From positions 1-17,221 of the forward strand of contig CAKRTZ010000047.1 of assembly GCA_934402515.1 (NCBI GenBank): a stretch of DNA of 17,221 bases, in the 5' to 3' direction. Made by a program: the position numbers and the translations under genes. The stretch is from an uncultured Lachnospiraceae bacterium (GTDB lineage Bacteria; Bacillota; Clostridia; Lachnospirales; Lachnospiraceae). Below the pieces are notes generated by a model that had not been told where the DNA came from, did not search any database, and worked only from the letters and a program-made list of their open reading frames with translations. Shown here piece after piece: positions 1-7,001 of the stretch; position 1 is the stretch's first letter, and every line of letters starts with the position of its first letter.

Positions 1-41
1 AGAATAAAAATCGGTGCGCTTTTCTTTAATGCCTTCTCCAT
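1..41 (-). CDS. Probable sugar ABC transporter permease, N-terminal fragment (runs off left edge)
   Basis: Only the first 13 codons are present, reading MEKALKKSAPIFI and leaving the window in frame. A GGAGG ribosome binding site lies 6 bases upstream of the ATG (48-52). A short, lysine-rich start followed by a hydrophobic APIFI stretch is typical of MalF/UgpA-type permeases of Firmicute sugar importers. It lies directly downstream of the gene for an extracellular sugar-binding lipoprotein, the usual order (binding protein, permease 1, permease 2). The family call is an inference from context and 13 residues. Another membrane protein is possible. Confidence 0.6.
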   Translation of the reverse strand, partial: MEKALKKSAPIFI

Positions 42-47
42 AAAATA

Positions 48-52
48 CCTCC
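48..52 (-). promoter_or_regulatory. Ribosome binding site of the left-edge permease
   Basis: GGAGG on the minus strand, 6 bases before the ATG at 41. It fixes the start of the partial permease gene. Confidence 0.7.
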
Positions 53-103
53 ATTAAATTGACTCCGGTTTACGGAGCGTCTTGACTGCATAACCATGCA
101 ATA

Positions 104-141
104 AAGAAAAACGGGCAGGCAGAGCATGCCTGCCCGTTTTT
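104..141 (-). terminator. Hairpin between binding-protein gene and permease gene (bidirectional terminator-like)
   Basis: A perfect 9-bp GC-rich stem (112-120 with 128-136) and a 7-base loop. On the minus strand it is followed by a T-rich run (TTTTTCTTT), and on the plus strand by TTTTTAT. It sits 46 bases after the stop of the binding-protein gene and before the permease start. In sugar ABC operons such a hairpin usually ends or protects most transcripts, so the binding protein is made in excess over the membrane parts. A second small stem (63-67 with 73-77) lies between it and the permease. Confidence 0.75.
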
Positions 142-181
142 ATGTCACGCCCTCGGCGCAAGTTTGTTTAGTTCGTTTGTA

Positions 182-1582
182 CTACTGAGGATTAGCCATC
201 TTATACTCAGTTGCCCATCCGTCTACGAATGCACTTACAACTGCTGCCCAGTTATCATCAGTCTCATCTGCTGCATAAGCAGTCAGAGCAGAACCAACGC
301 CGTTTTTCCACTCCTCGGAAGGCATTGTGGTAAAGTTCCATGATACAGGAGTTTTACCTTCTTCGGTGTACTGTCTATCCTGTTTAACAAACAGGTTTGG
401 AGACTCTTTTGCACCCTTGAAAGGAATTACGAATCCCATGTCGTCAGCCAGACATGCGGTACCTTCGTCAGAAGTTACACACCAGTACAGGAAGTCCAGA
501 GTAGCCTGGATGTCTTCAGGAGCTGCGGTCTTGTTTACACACCAGTAGTTCTCAGTACCTGTGCAAAGACCCTGATTAGCCTCGTCACCTACGCCAATGT
601 AGATAGGAATCATAGCTAAATCATCATCAGAGAATTTGCCATCGCCAACCAGGTTAGCGTACTCCCAAGAACCATTCTGGAAGAATACAGCCTCTTTGTT
701 TAAGAACTCGTTTCTGGAATCATCACCAGTCTTTGCAGCCAGGTCTTTGCCAGCGCAGGTGCTGTTGTTTACATATAAATCCCAGATGTTACGATAGTTG
801 TCAAGGTAAGTACCTTTGATAGCGTCTGTAGAATTGATGCCATCCTCCTGGTACTCAAAGTAGATAGGCAGGTTTGCTAAATGGGTCTTGAAACGCCAGT
901 CAGAAGAACCATCCATACCAGCGGAAGTGAATGCTGCGAAGCCAAGCTCGTCAGAACGGCTTGTGATGTCCTCAGCAACCTTCTTTAAGTCATCAAAGGA
1001 TTTGATGTCATCTACGCTGTAACCAGCCTCTGTAAGTAAGGTCTTGTTGCAGATTAAACCATAGGACTCAATTACATAACCGATACCAGCAACTGCGTCG
1101 CCATCTTTTAAAGCGTAACCGTCGCTGGTCAGCTCGCCGTATACTGCGGAATCAGACAGATCATAGCAGAAGTCTTTCCAGTTAGCAAGACCTACAGGAC
1201 CGTTTACCTGGAATAAGGTAGGAGCGCCGCTCTTGCCCATCTCACTCATCAGAGTGGTCTCATAGTTTCCGCTTGCTGCGGTAACTACTGTTACTTCCAC
1301 ACCGGTCTGCTCGCTGTAGGATTTAGCCAGTGCCTGCCACTGCTCATCCTGCTCCGGTTTGAAGTTTAAGTAGTATACAGAACCGCCCTCAGCACTTGCT
1401 GCAGTGGTTTCTGCTGCGGTAGTTTCTGCTGCGGTAGTTTCTGCTGCAGTATCCTCGGTTGCAGCAGTGTTGTCACTGCCTGTTTCGGTGGTTGTGGTGT
1501 TGGAGTTTCCGCATCCTGCAAGAGTTCCAGCTACCATCATGGTTGCCATTCCAAGGGCAAGCCAACGATTTACGTTTTTCAT
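182..1582 (-). CDS. Extracellular solute-binding lipoprotein of a sugar ABC transporter (family 1)
   Basis: 466 residues. A lysine/arginine-containing N-terminus, a hydrophobic stretch and a lipobox (GTLAGC, Cys24) mark a lipoprotein anchored to the outer face of the membrane. Residues of about 25-65 form a Thr/Ala/Glu-rich linker with AAETT repeats. The rest has the layout of family 1 sugar-binding proteins: VYYLNFKPEQDEQWQALAKSY at the start, YGLICNKTLL near residue 175, and a W/G/Y-rich second lobe. It should bind an oligosaccharide or sugar and hand it to the permease that follows. The start at 1582 is supported by a GAGGGAG site 7 bases upstream. The ligand cannot be read from the sequence. 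It is the last gene before the transporter permease and is separated from the upstream chemoreceptor gene by a terminator, so it probably has its own promoter. Confidence 0.9.
   Translation of the reverse strand: MKNVNRWLALGMATMMVAGTLAGCGNSNTTTTETGSDNTAATEDTAAETTAAETTAAETTAASAEGGSVYYLNFKPEQDEQWQALAKSYSEQTGVEVTVVTAASGNYETTLMSEMGKSGAPTLFQVNGPVGLANWKDFCYDLSDSAVYGELTSDGYALKDGDAVAGIGYVIESYGLICNKTLLTEAGYSVDDIKSFDDLKKVAEDITSRSDELGFAAFTSAGMDGSSDWRFKTHLANLPIYFEYQEDGINSTDAIKGTYLDNYRNIWDLYVNNSTCAGKDLAAKTGDDSRNEFLNKEAVFFQNGSWEYANLVGDGKFSDDDLAMIPIYIGVGDEANQGLCTGTENYWCVNKTAAPEDIQATLDFLYWCVTSDEGTACLADDMGFVIPFKGAKESPNLFVKQDRQYTEEGKTPVSWNFTTMPSEEWKNGVGSALTAYAADETDDNWAAVVSAFVDGWATEYKMANPQ
1404..1448 (-). repeat. 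Three tandem 15-bp repeats encoding the AAETT linker
   Basis: Three consecutive units of 15 bp (1404-1418, 1419-1433, 1434-1448) differ by only two bases in total and encode successive Ala-Ala-Glu-Thr-Thr motifs in the linker of the binding lipoprotein. The repeat is in frame, so gain or loss of a unit would only change linker length. Confidence 0.9.
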
Positions 1583-1619
1583 AGTTTACTCCCTCTTTCT
1601 TTGTTGTTAGCGTTGCTTT

Positions 1620-1661
1620 GTGTGTTTCACACGTTTTCATTGCTACGATGTCATAGTAACA
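1620..1661 (-). promoter_or_regulatory. Candidate promoter/operator region of the binding-protein operon
   Basis: On the minus strand, TGTTACTAT (1653-1661) fits an extended -10 element (TGnTAnnnT), but no good -35 is visible. Just downstream lies a perfect inverted repeat, GTGTG-TTT-CACAC on the plus strand (1620-1632). Overlapping it is a 14-base stretch (1626-1639, minus strand TGAAAACGTGTGAA) that matches the CcpA cre consensus at 12 of 14 positions. Catabolite repression would fit a sugar importer. This is sequence resemblance only. Confidence 0.3.
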
Positions 1662-1704
1662 GGAAATACCGGGGAACTATTATCAAATATTTAACTTAAA
1701 ATAC

Positions 1705-1739
1705 AAAAAATTAAACCTGGCGCACCAGGTTTAATTTTT
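1705..1739 (-). terminator. Intrinsic terminator after the chemoreceptor-like gene
   Basis: A perfect 10-bp stem (1711-1720 with 1725-1734), a CGCA tetraloop, and flanking A and T runs that extend the pairing. On the minus strand the hairpin is followed by a T run. It lies 23 bases past the stop of the gene ending at 1762 and separates it from the binding-protein gene. Confidence 0.9.
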
Positions 1740-1761
1740 GTTACTGTTCTGTCTTTATAAT

Positions 1762-3750
1762 TTACACGGTAAACTGATGCATAATATCATCAAGCTGCAC
1801 AATAACCTGATTCAGTTCCTGTACTGCAAGGTGGATACTGTCCATCTCTTGATTCTGGTCATCTATCTTACTCAGAATATCCTGGCTGGATGCAGATAAT
1901 TCCTCCGTCTCTGAAGAAATGCTGGAAAACTGGTCTATAATCTTTGCCTTGTTTTTATCCAATATTTCTACAGCACCTTCCTGAGACTGGATGCTTTTCC
2001 CTATCTTCTCGATTTCCTCGTTGATCTGGCGGAATACATCCTGGGTAGTGTCCATCGCCTCCATACATTTCTCGGTTTCATCCTTCATGGAGAACATCTG
2101 ACCGCTGACCGCTTCGATTTCATCCTGGATTTCTGTAATAATCTTCGTAATATCAGCTGTAGCTTCACTGGTAGCATTTGCCAGTTTGCCGATTTCCTCA
2201 GCAACAATGGCAAAGCCTCGTCCTGCTTCACCTGCCCTGGCTGCCTCAATACTTGCATTCAAGGAGAGTAAGGAGGTCTGTTCTGCAATATTGCTGATGG
2301 TCTTGGAAATATCATCAATTGTTTTAGAACGCTCCTCCAGTCTGGTAACGGTCTGATATGCTTCATCCTGAAGATTTCTTGTCCTGCCGAACTGATCAGC
2401 AAGTACCTCCATGGATTGCATACCGGACATGCTGTGATCCATGGTTCTGGAAGCATTTTTGTTCACGTTCTCCGTATTCTCTACAATCCGTTCAATCTCA
2501 TCAGCAAAATCATTTAACGAGGTATTGGCAGTCTGAATCTGTTCTGCCTCCTCCGATACTGCACAAAGAATTTCATCAATGGTATTTTTTACCACGCTGT
2601 TATTACTAATGAGGTTGGAAACCGATTCATTGACCGCCTGGTACTGTCCAGACAGCTGGGTGGTAGACTGATCCATCTGTTGTATGATGTCGCTCAGAAT
2701 GCTCTGCAGCTTCAGAACTGCGCGGTACATCCTGCCCAGTTCATCTTTCTTTCTGCTATTCTTCAGATCAATATCCCTCAGATTCAGATTTTGTAAATGA
2801 TCAATTTGTTTCTGAATCTCACCAATCGGTCTGGAAATGGTCTTCGTATAAATCACCACAATCACAGCTGCGACAATCGCGGAAACTATAGTAATAAGGA
2901 ATAGAATCCTTACCAGACTGTCAATTGCCCGGTTGTAAGAGGATACCGGTGTGACCAGAACCTCTTTCCAGCCATTGGCTGCAACCACTCCTACTTTGAC
3001 ATATTTCATGGCTCCATCATAGTCTTTTATGGCTTCTCCTGTACGCATCGCTTTTTCATAGGCGCCATCCAGAATATCTGCAGTGGAATATTCTACATCC
3101 TCACTAGCCATATAGTCACTGTTGGGATGCATAAGGACAATACCATCCTCATTGACAAGAAATCCATAACCTCCGTCAGAGGAATCTACCATCTCAGTCA
3201 TCATCTCAAACAGGGTACTAAGCATCAAATCCATATTGACCACGCCTTCCAGCCCGGAAGCGGTCTTAAAAGACTTGGATACGCTGATAATCATATTTCC
3301 TGTCACGGCATCCACATAAGGATTTCCAAAATATTTCTCTCCCCCTGCTGCTATCGCATCCGTGTACCAGGGTCTGCCAGTGCATTCCCATCCTGCGTCG
3401 GGATACCAGCCTGTTCCATCAATAAACTCCTTATTTTCAAAACCCACATTAATGTCAGAAGCGTTGGGGTTGTTTGCCGTAAACTGTTCCATGACTGCCC
3501 GGACAGCAGCATCATCAATCGTTTTCTGTGCCTCCAGATATGTACAGGCAGCATCCACATCATGGGTGCTTTCCTGCAGCCAGCTATCAATCATTGCCGC
3601 ATAATACTCCACCTGCGTACTGTGAAGGTCATCGTTGGATTGCGTCAGGCTTCTCTTGGTGATCACTCCCGTTGCTGACATGGATACCAAAAGGCACCCT
3701 ACGCAAATCAAGGAAAAAAATATGGTTAGTTTTGCTCTGATACTTTTCAT
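1762..3750 (-). CDS. Methyl-accepting chemotaxis protein-like sensor (dCACHE, HAMP, MCP signalling domain)
   Basis: 662 residues. A first membrane segment (about 8-30) and a second (about 281-301) enclose an extracellular domain of about 250 residues. A HAMP region follows (about 302-355), then a long coiled signalling domain. The conserved hairpin tip is clear around residues 488-520, with IAEQTSLLSLNAS, IEAARAGEAGRGFAIVAEEI and a trailing KLA. The outer domain has the dCACHE signature RPWY (126-129), a Tyr/Asp pair near 145-147 and Asp174 in VVNMDL. It should sense a small molecule outside the cell and act on CheA/CheW-type partners. No che or flagellar gene is in the window. The start at 3750 is backed by AGGAAAGG 8 bases upstream. 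It sits between two sugar-binding proteins. Confidence 0.92.
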   Translation of the reverse strand: MKSIRAKLTIFFSLICVGCLLVSMSATGVITKRSLTQSNDDLHSTQVEYYAAMIDSWLQESTHDVDAACTYLEAQKTIDDAAVRAVMEQFTANNPNASDINVGFENKEFIDGTGWYPDAGWECTGRPWYTDAIAAGGEKYFGNPYVDAVTGNMIISVSKSFKTASGLEGVVNMDLMLSTLFEMMTEMVDSSDGGYGFLVNEDGIVLMHPNSDYMASEDVEYSTADILDGAYEKAMRTGEAIKDYDGAMKYVKVGVVAANGWKEVLVTPVSSYNRAIDSLVRILFLITIVSAIVAAVIVVIYTKTISRPIGEIQKQIDHLQNLNLRDIDLKNSRKKDELGRMYRAVLKLQSILSDIIQQMDQSTTQLSGQYQAVNESVSNLISNNSVVKNTIDEILCAVSEEAEQIQTANTSLNDFADEIERIVENTENVNKNASRTMDHSMSGMQSMEVLADQFGRTRNLQDEAYQTVTRLEERSKTIDDISKTISNIAEQTSLLSLNASIEAARAGEAGRGFAIVAEEIGKLANATSEATADITKIITEIQDEIEAVSGQMFSMKDETEKCMEAMDTTQDVFRQINEEIEKIGKSIQSQEGAVEILDKNKAKIIDQFSSISSETEELSASSQDILSKIDDQNQEMDSIHLAVQELNQVIVQLDDIMHQFTV

Positions 3751-3897
3751 TCTTCTGAACCTTTCCTTTCTGTTAAATCTGCCCGATATAAATCACAATT
3801 TTTAATTTTTATTCGGTAGATTGTATCAGGATTTGTATTAAACAACTATATTATTGTACCATATTCACAAGAATTTGTATGTCAGGATTTTGTTTTG

Positions 3898-3910
3898 GAT
3901 TGTTACAATC
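3898..3910. promoter_or_regulatory. Perfect inverted repeat in the leader of the chemoreceptor-like gene
   Basis: GATTGT-T-ACAATC, 6+1+6 with no mismatch, in the 199-bp gap between the second binding-protein gene and the chemoreceptor-like gene, about 150 bp before the start of the latter. It is suitable as a small dimeric operator. No terminator and no convincing sigma-A or sigma-D promoter was seen in this gap, so the downstream gene may be partly read through from the sensor operon. Confidence 0.3.
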
Positions 3911-3949
3911 TTGCTGTATAAGCCATAATACACATCGGTTTTTCTTTTA

Positions 3950-5239
3950 TTACTGCTCTGCCTGATAGTCTTTCACACTTTCATCCAGCATCTGTATAAA
4001 ACCCTCTATTGTGATTTCCTTCTGCACCAGCATGGGCAATGCCTCTCCCAGGGTCTGCTCCTGCAGAATGGAATTCCACTTTGTCTGATAATTCGGAACA
4101 ATCAGCCTGGCAGAAGTGAATGCCTGAAGGTAATCGGAAAGCACTTGTGGACTGTTGGAAATATCGTTGGCGAATAATGTTTTTTTCTCTTCCTGATTAA
4201 AGTAGGTCCGGAATTTCAAAAATTCCACGGCTGCTTCTTTTACTTCCTCACTATAGGTGGAAACAACCGCCCAGCCAAAGGTTTCCGGGGAAGCCACCAG
4301 GGTCTTTTCCGGAAAAGCTGCAAACCGTACACGATCCTGCCAGTTCTCCGGAATCTGGTCAATCAACCAGTAACCATTGGGGATCATTGCTGTCTTTCCG
4401 GAAAAGAAATTGGAATATGCCACATCAAAATCCGCATGCAGGGCATCATCTGTGGTATATTGAAGTAGTTTCTGTAAAGATTCCGCCAGCTTTCTTCCAC
4501 TTTCATTGTCGTAGCTGTCAGGAAGCATCTGCCGCATAAATGCCGCACCTTCCGCTGTTTCCCCTACCGATGCTGTGGCAATGAGCATGGGCGCCCACCC
4601 GGTTCCTTCCGTATGCAGCGCCAAAGGTGTGACTCCCTTTTCCTGCAAAAGATCACAGCATTCCCAAAACTCCTCCCAGGTCTCCGGGAATTTACTGATC
4701 CCGGCTTTTTCAAACAGCTTTATATTATAGAACATACCGGAACAGGTAAAGGCCGCCGTGCTGATGGGCCCCAGATAAACCTTGCCATCTTCATAGGTAC
4801 AGCCCTGCAGCACCGCTGCTTCTATACTGTCTTTCCATTCAGTATCCTCATTCAGATAGGGCGTCAAATCCGTTAGCCGTCCTTCCTCCACCATCATCTG
4901 ATAAAAGGAGGGAACGGTACACACATCATAAATGATAGCCGGCAGTGTATCTGTCACATTCATGCGTTTCAGATTCTGTCGGTACTCTTCTTCCGTTTCC
5001 AGTATCCATTCCACATCCAGATGATATTTACCTTCATAGGCTTTATTAAAGGCATCCGCCAGCTCCTGGTTGTTCCGTTTCCCAGAGGAGGGATCCACCG
5101 TAAAAATAATGGGAATCTCCACCACACTGTTTGTAGTCTCCGTGTTGTCTTTATCTTCCGCCTGCCCACAGCCGGCCAGCAGAAGGCCTGTCAGCAGAAG
5201 GCTCATCACACTGACCCTGCTTTTTTTACTCTTCCTCAT
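3950..5239 (-). CDS. Sugar-binding-type lipoprotein co-encoded with the two-component system
   Basis: 429 residues from the ATG at 5239. The N-terminus MRKSKKSR, a hydrophobic core and the lipobox LLLAGC (Cys24) show a lipoprotein. The body is that of extracellular solute-binding family 1 proteins: an early beta strand with IPIIFTVDPSSG, LPAIIYDV, GMFYNIKLFEKAGI and PETWEEFWECCDLL, then GKTAMIPNGYWLIDQIPENW. I chose ATG 5239 because GGAGAG lies just upstream. Frames that start further upstream would run deep into the kinase gene. The gene overlaps the end of the kinase gene by 14 bp, so the two are translationally coupled. No permease follows it. That context suggests a co-sensor presenting sugar to the kinase (as in three-component XylFII/LytS/YesN systems) rather than, or besides, a transport role. 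The role is inference. Confidence 0.88.
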   Translation of the reverse strand: MRKSKKSRVSVMSLLLTGLLLAGCGQAEDKDNTETTNSVVEIPIIFTVDPSSGKRNNQELADAFNKAYEGKYHLDVEWILETEEEYRQNLKRMNVTDTLPAIIYDVCTVPSFYQMMVEEGRLTDLTPYLNEDTEWKDSIEAAVLQGCTYEDGKVYLGPISTAAFTCSGMFYNIKLFEKAGISKFPETWEEFWECCDLLQEKGVTPLALHTEGTGWAPMLIATASVGETAEGAAFMRQMLPDSYDNESGRKLAESLQKLLQYTTDDALHADFDVAYSNFFSGKTAMIPNGYWLIDQIPENWQDRVRFAAFPEKTLVASPETFGWAVVSTYSEEVKEAAVEFLKFRTYFNQEEKKTLFANDISNSPQVLSDYLQAFTSARLIVPNYQTKWNSILQEQTLGEALPMLVQKEITIEGFIQMLDESVKDYQAEQ

Positions 5240-7001
5240 GCTTCTCTCCATCTCCCGGAATCCGGATCCTGCAAAGGGTTCCGTCACTTTCAGCCTGATA
5301 TAAATAACGCACATCGTCACCGTATTTCAACCGTAATCTGGTGAGTACATTGACTACGCCATAGCCGTTCTTCTGATTGGGAAAACTCTTCTTGGCCTCG
5401 GAGATAGGTTTTTCATTGAGGCCATTAATTTTCTGCGCCATCTCCTCTTCAATAGGCTTTCCGTTATTAAAGACGGTGAGCACCAGATTCCCGTCTTCCT
5501 TATAGATATGAATGCGGATCACTCCACCCTCATAAATCTCACAGAAGCCATATTTGATGGAGTTTTCCACAAGAGGCTGCAAAATCAGCTTTAGCATCCA
5601 CGTATGCTCTGCATCTACCTCACAATCCACGGTATAAGTGAATAGGTTTTCGTTCCGGATCTGCTGGATCTGCAGATAGCTTTTTACATTTTCCAGTTCG
5701 TCCTCCACCGTTACAATATCACTTCCCTTGCTCAGGGAAAGGCGCAGATACTTGGACAGCGCCTGAATCATTTTCATGGTGGTTTCTTCCTTGTTGATCC
5801 GTGCCAGCATGTAAATCGTATCCAACGTATTGTAAAGGAAGTGGGGATTAATCTGGCTGATCAGCATGTTCAGTTCACTGACCCGCAGCTCTTTCTGCTG
5901 ATCTTTGACTTCATCCAAAAGATTTCTGATGTTAATCAGCATCTTATTATAGGTGTTTCCAATCTGATCCAGCTCCGTGTTCGTGTTTAAATGTACCTCA
6001 TTGGAAAAATCATTGCCGTCAAATTCTGTCATCGCCTGGTTGATAACCTTAATCGGCCTGGTAATTTTGCCGGAAAAATAAATACTCAGCAGCACGGCAA
6101 TGAATATGACCAGAAGATAAATACCGGCTAAGACATAAACAATCTGCACCGTTCCCTGATTTAACACCTGATCCGGCACAATGGTAAACACACAAAAACC
6201 GGTCTGTTCCTGTTTGTACAGAGACAGCATTCCGTCGGGGACTTTCTCACTTCGCACCACGACGCCACTTTTTTCCTCTTTGCTGTACTGCTTTAAAAGC
6301 TCTGCCGTATGCTCTCCCATGGAGAAAGACGCAGGATACCAGGAAGCACAGATATTACCATCCTGGTCCATGACACCGATGGCCACCTCCCGGTTAAAGG
6401 AATCATTGTCCTCCTTCAGGCCGTTTAAAAATCCATCGTTCATTTCCAGGAACAGATAACCAGGTTTATGGGCATAGTTCAGACTGTGCACCTTTCTACC
6501 GATATAAAGAGCTTTTTTTCCGGTTCCAAAGAGGGTGTCCTCCGTCACAAACCACTGGGTATCGGCGTAGGAATCCCCCAGTTTATCCACAAGTCCGCTT
6601 TCCTTGAAATCTGAATAGGAGATTTTGGAATAGGAGCGGGTATAAAGATTCTGCTTATTATCCGCATAACAGTACTCGGAGACATAATTCAGATTCACAT
6701 AGGCAAAATATTTCCTGAGAGAGTTCTTATCCACCTCCGCCAAAGATTTTGCCTTCAGGCTCTGCTGCACCGTGTCGTTCAGAATACATTCCTCCATCAC
6801 CTTGTCTGACTCCTGATAAAGGTTGTCTAAAGCAATTCCTGTTTTTTCATTCAGAAATGCATACTGATCTGTTACGATGCGTATCATATTTTTCCGCATA
6901 TAAAACCAGACCCCTACGCTGGACAATAGTAACGCCAGCAGCAACAGGCCAATGGTATATCTTAAATATTTCCGTTGAAATCCTGAGCTTTTTTTAATCA
7001 T
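5226..7001 (-). CDS. YesM-type sensor histidine kinase
   Basis: 591 residues. One membrane segment (about 15-35), an extracellular domain of roughly 250 residues, a second membrane segment (about 285-309), a HAMP linker (TRPIKVINQAM, from about 314), then the His_kinase domain (PF06580 type) with QINPHFLYNTLDTI. His387 is the expected phosphorylation site. The ATPase part has the N-box LVENSIKYG (Asn480) and a closing GYGVVNV. The usual DNG of the G1 box reads NNG (512-514), a possible weakening of ATP binding or turnover. It should phosphorylate the response regulator encoded just upstream. Its ATG overlaps the stop of that gene (ATGA), and its 3' end overlaps the binding-lipoprotein gene. 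Confidence 0.95.
   Translation of the reverse strand: MIKKSSGFQRKYLRYTIGLLLLALLLSSVGVWFYMRKNMIRIVTDQYAFLNEKTGIALDNLYQESDKVMEECILNDTVQQSLKAKSLAEVDKNSLRKYFAYVNLNYVSEYCYADNKQNLYTRSYSKISYSDFKESGLVDKLGDSYADTQWFVTEDTLFGTGKKALYIGRKVHSLNYAHKPGYLFLEMNDGFLNGLKEDNDSFNREVAIGVMDQDGNICASWYPASFSMGEHTAELLKQYSKEEKSGVVVRSEKVPDGMLSLYKQEQTGFCVFTIVPDQVLNQGTVQIVYVLAGIYLLVIFIAVLLSIYFSGKITRPIKVINQAMTEFDGNDFSNEVHLNTNTELDQIGNTYNKMLINIRNLLDEVKDQQKELRVSELNMLISQINPHFLYNTLDTIYMLARINKEETTMKMIQALSKYLRLSLSKGSDIVTVEDELENVKSYLQIQQIRNENLFTYTVDCEVDAEHTWMLKLILQPLVENSIKYGFCEIYEGGVIRIHIYKEDGNLVLTVFNNGKPIEEEMAQKINGLNEKPISEAKKSFPNQKNGYGVVNVLTRLRLKYGDDVRYLYQAESDGTLCRIRIPGDGEKHEEE

Noticed and set aside
1404..1448. CRISPR-like repeat array
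   Set aside because: Units are contiguous, in frame and encode a linker. There are no spacers.
3751..3949. Sigma-D (motility) promoter before the chemoreceptor-like gene
   Set aside because: I looked for TAAA-N15-GCCGATAA. Only partial CCGA-like pieces occur, without the -35 at the right distance.
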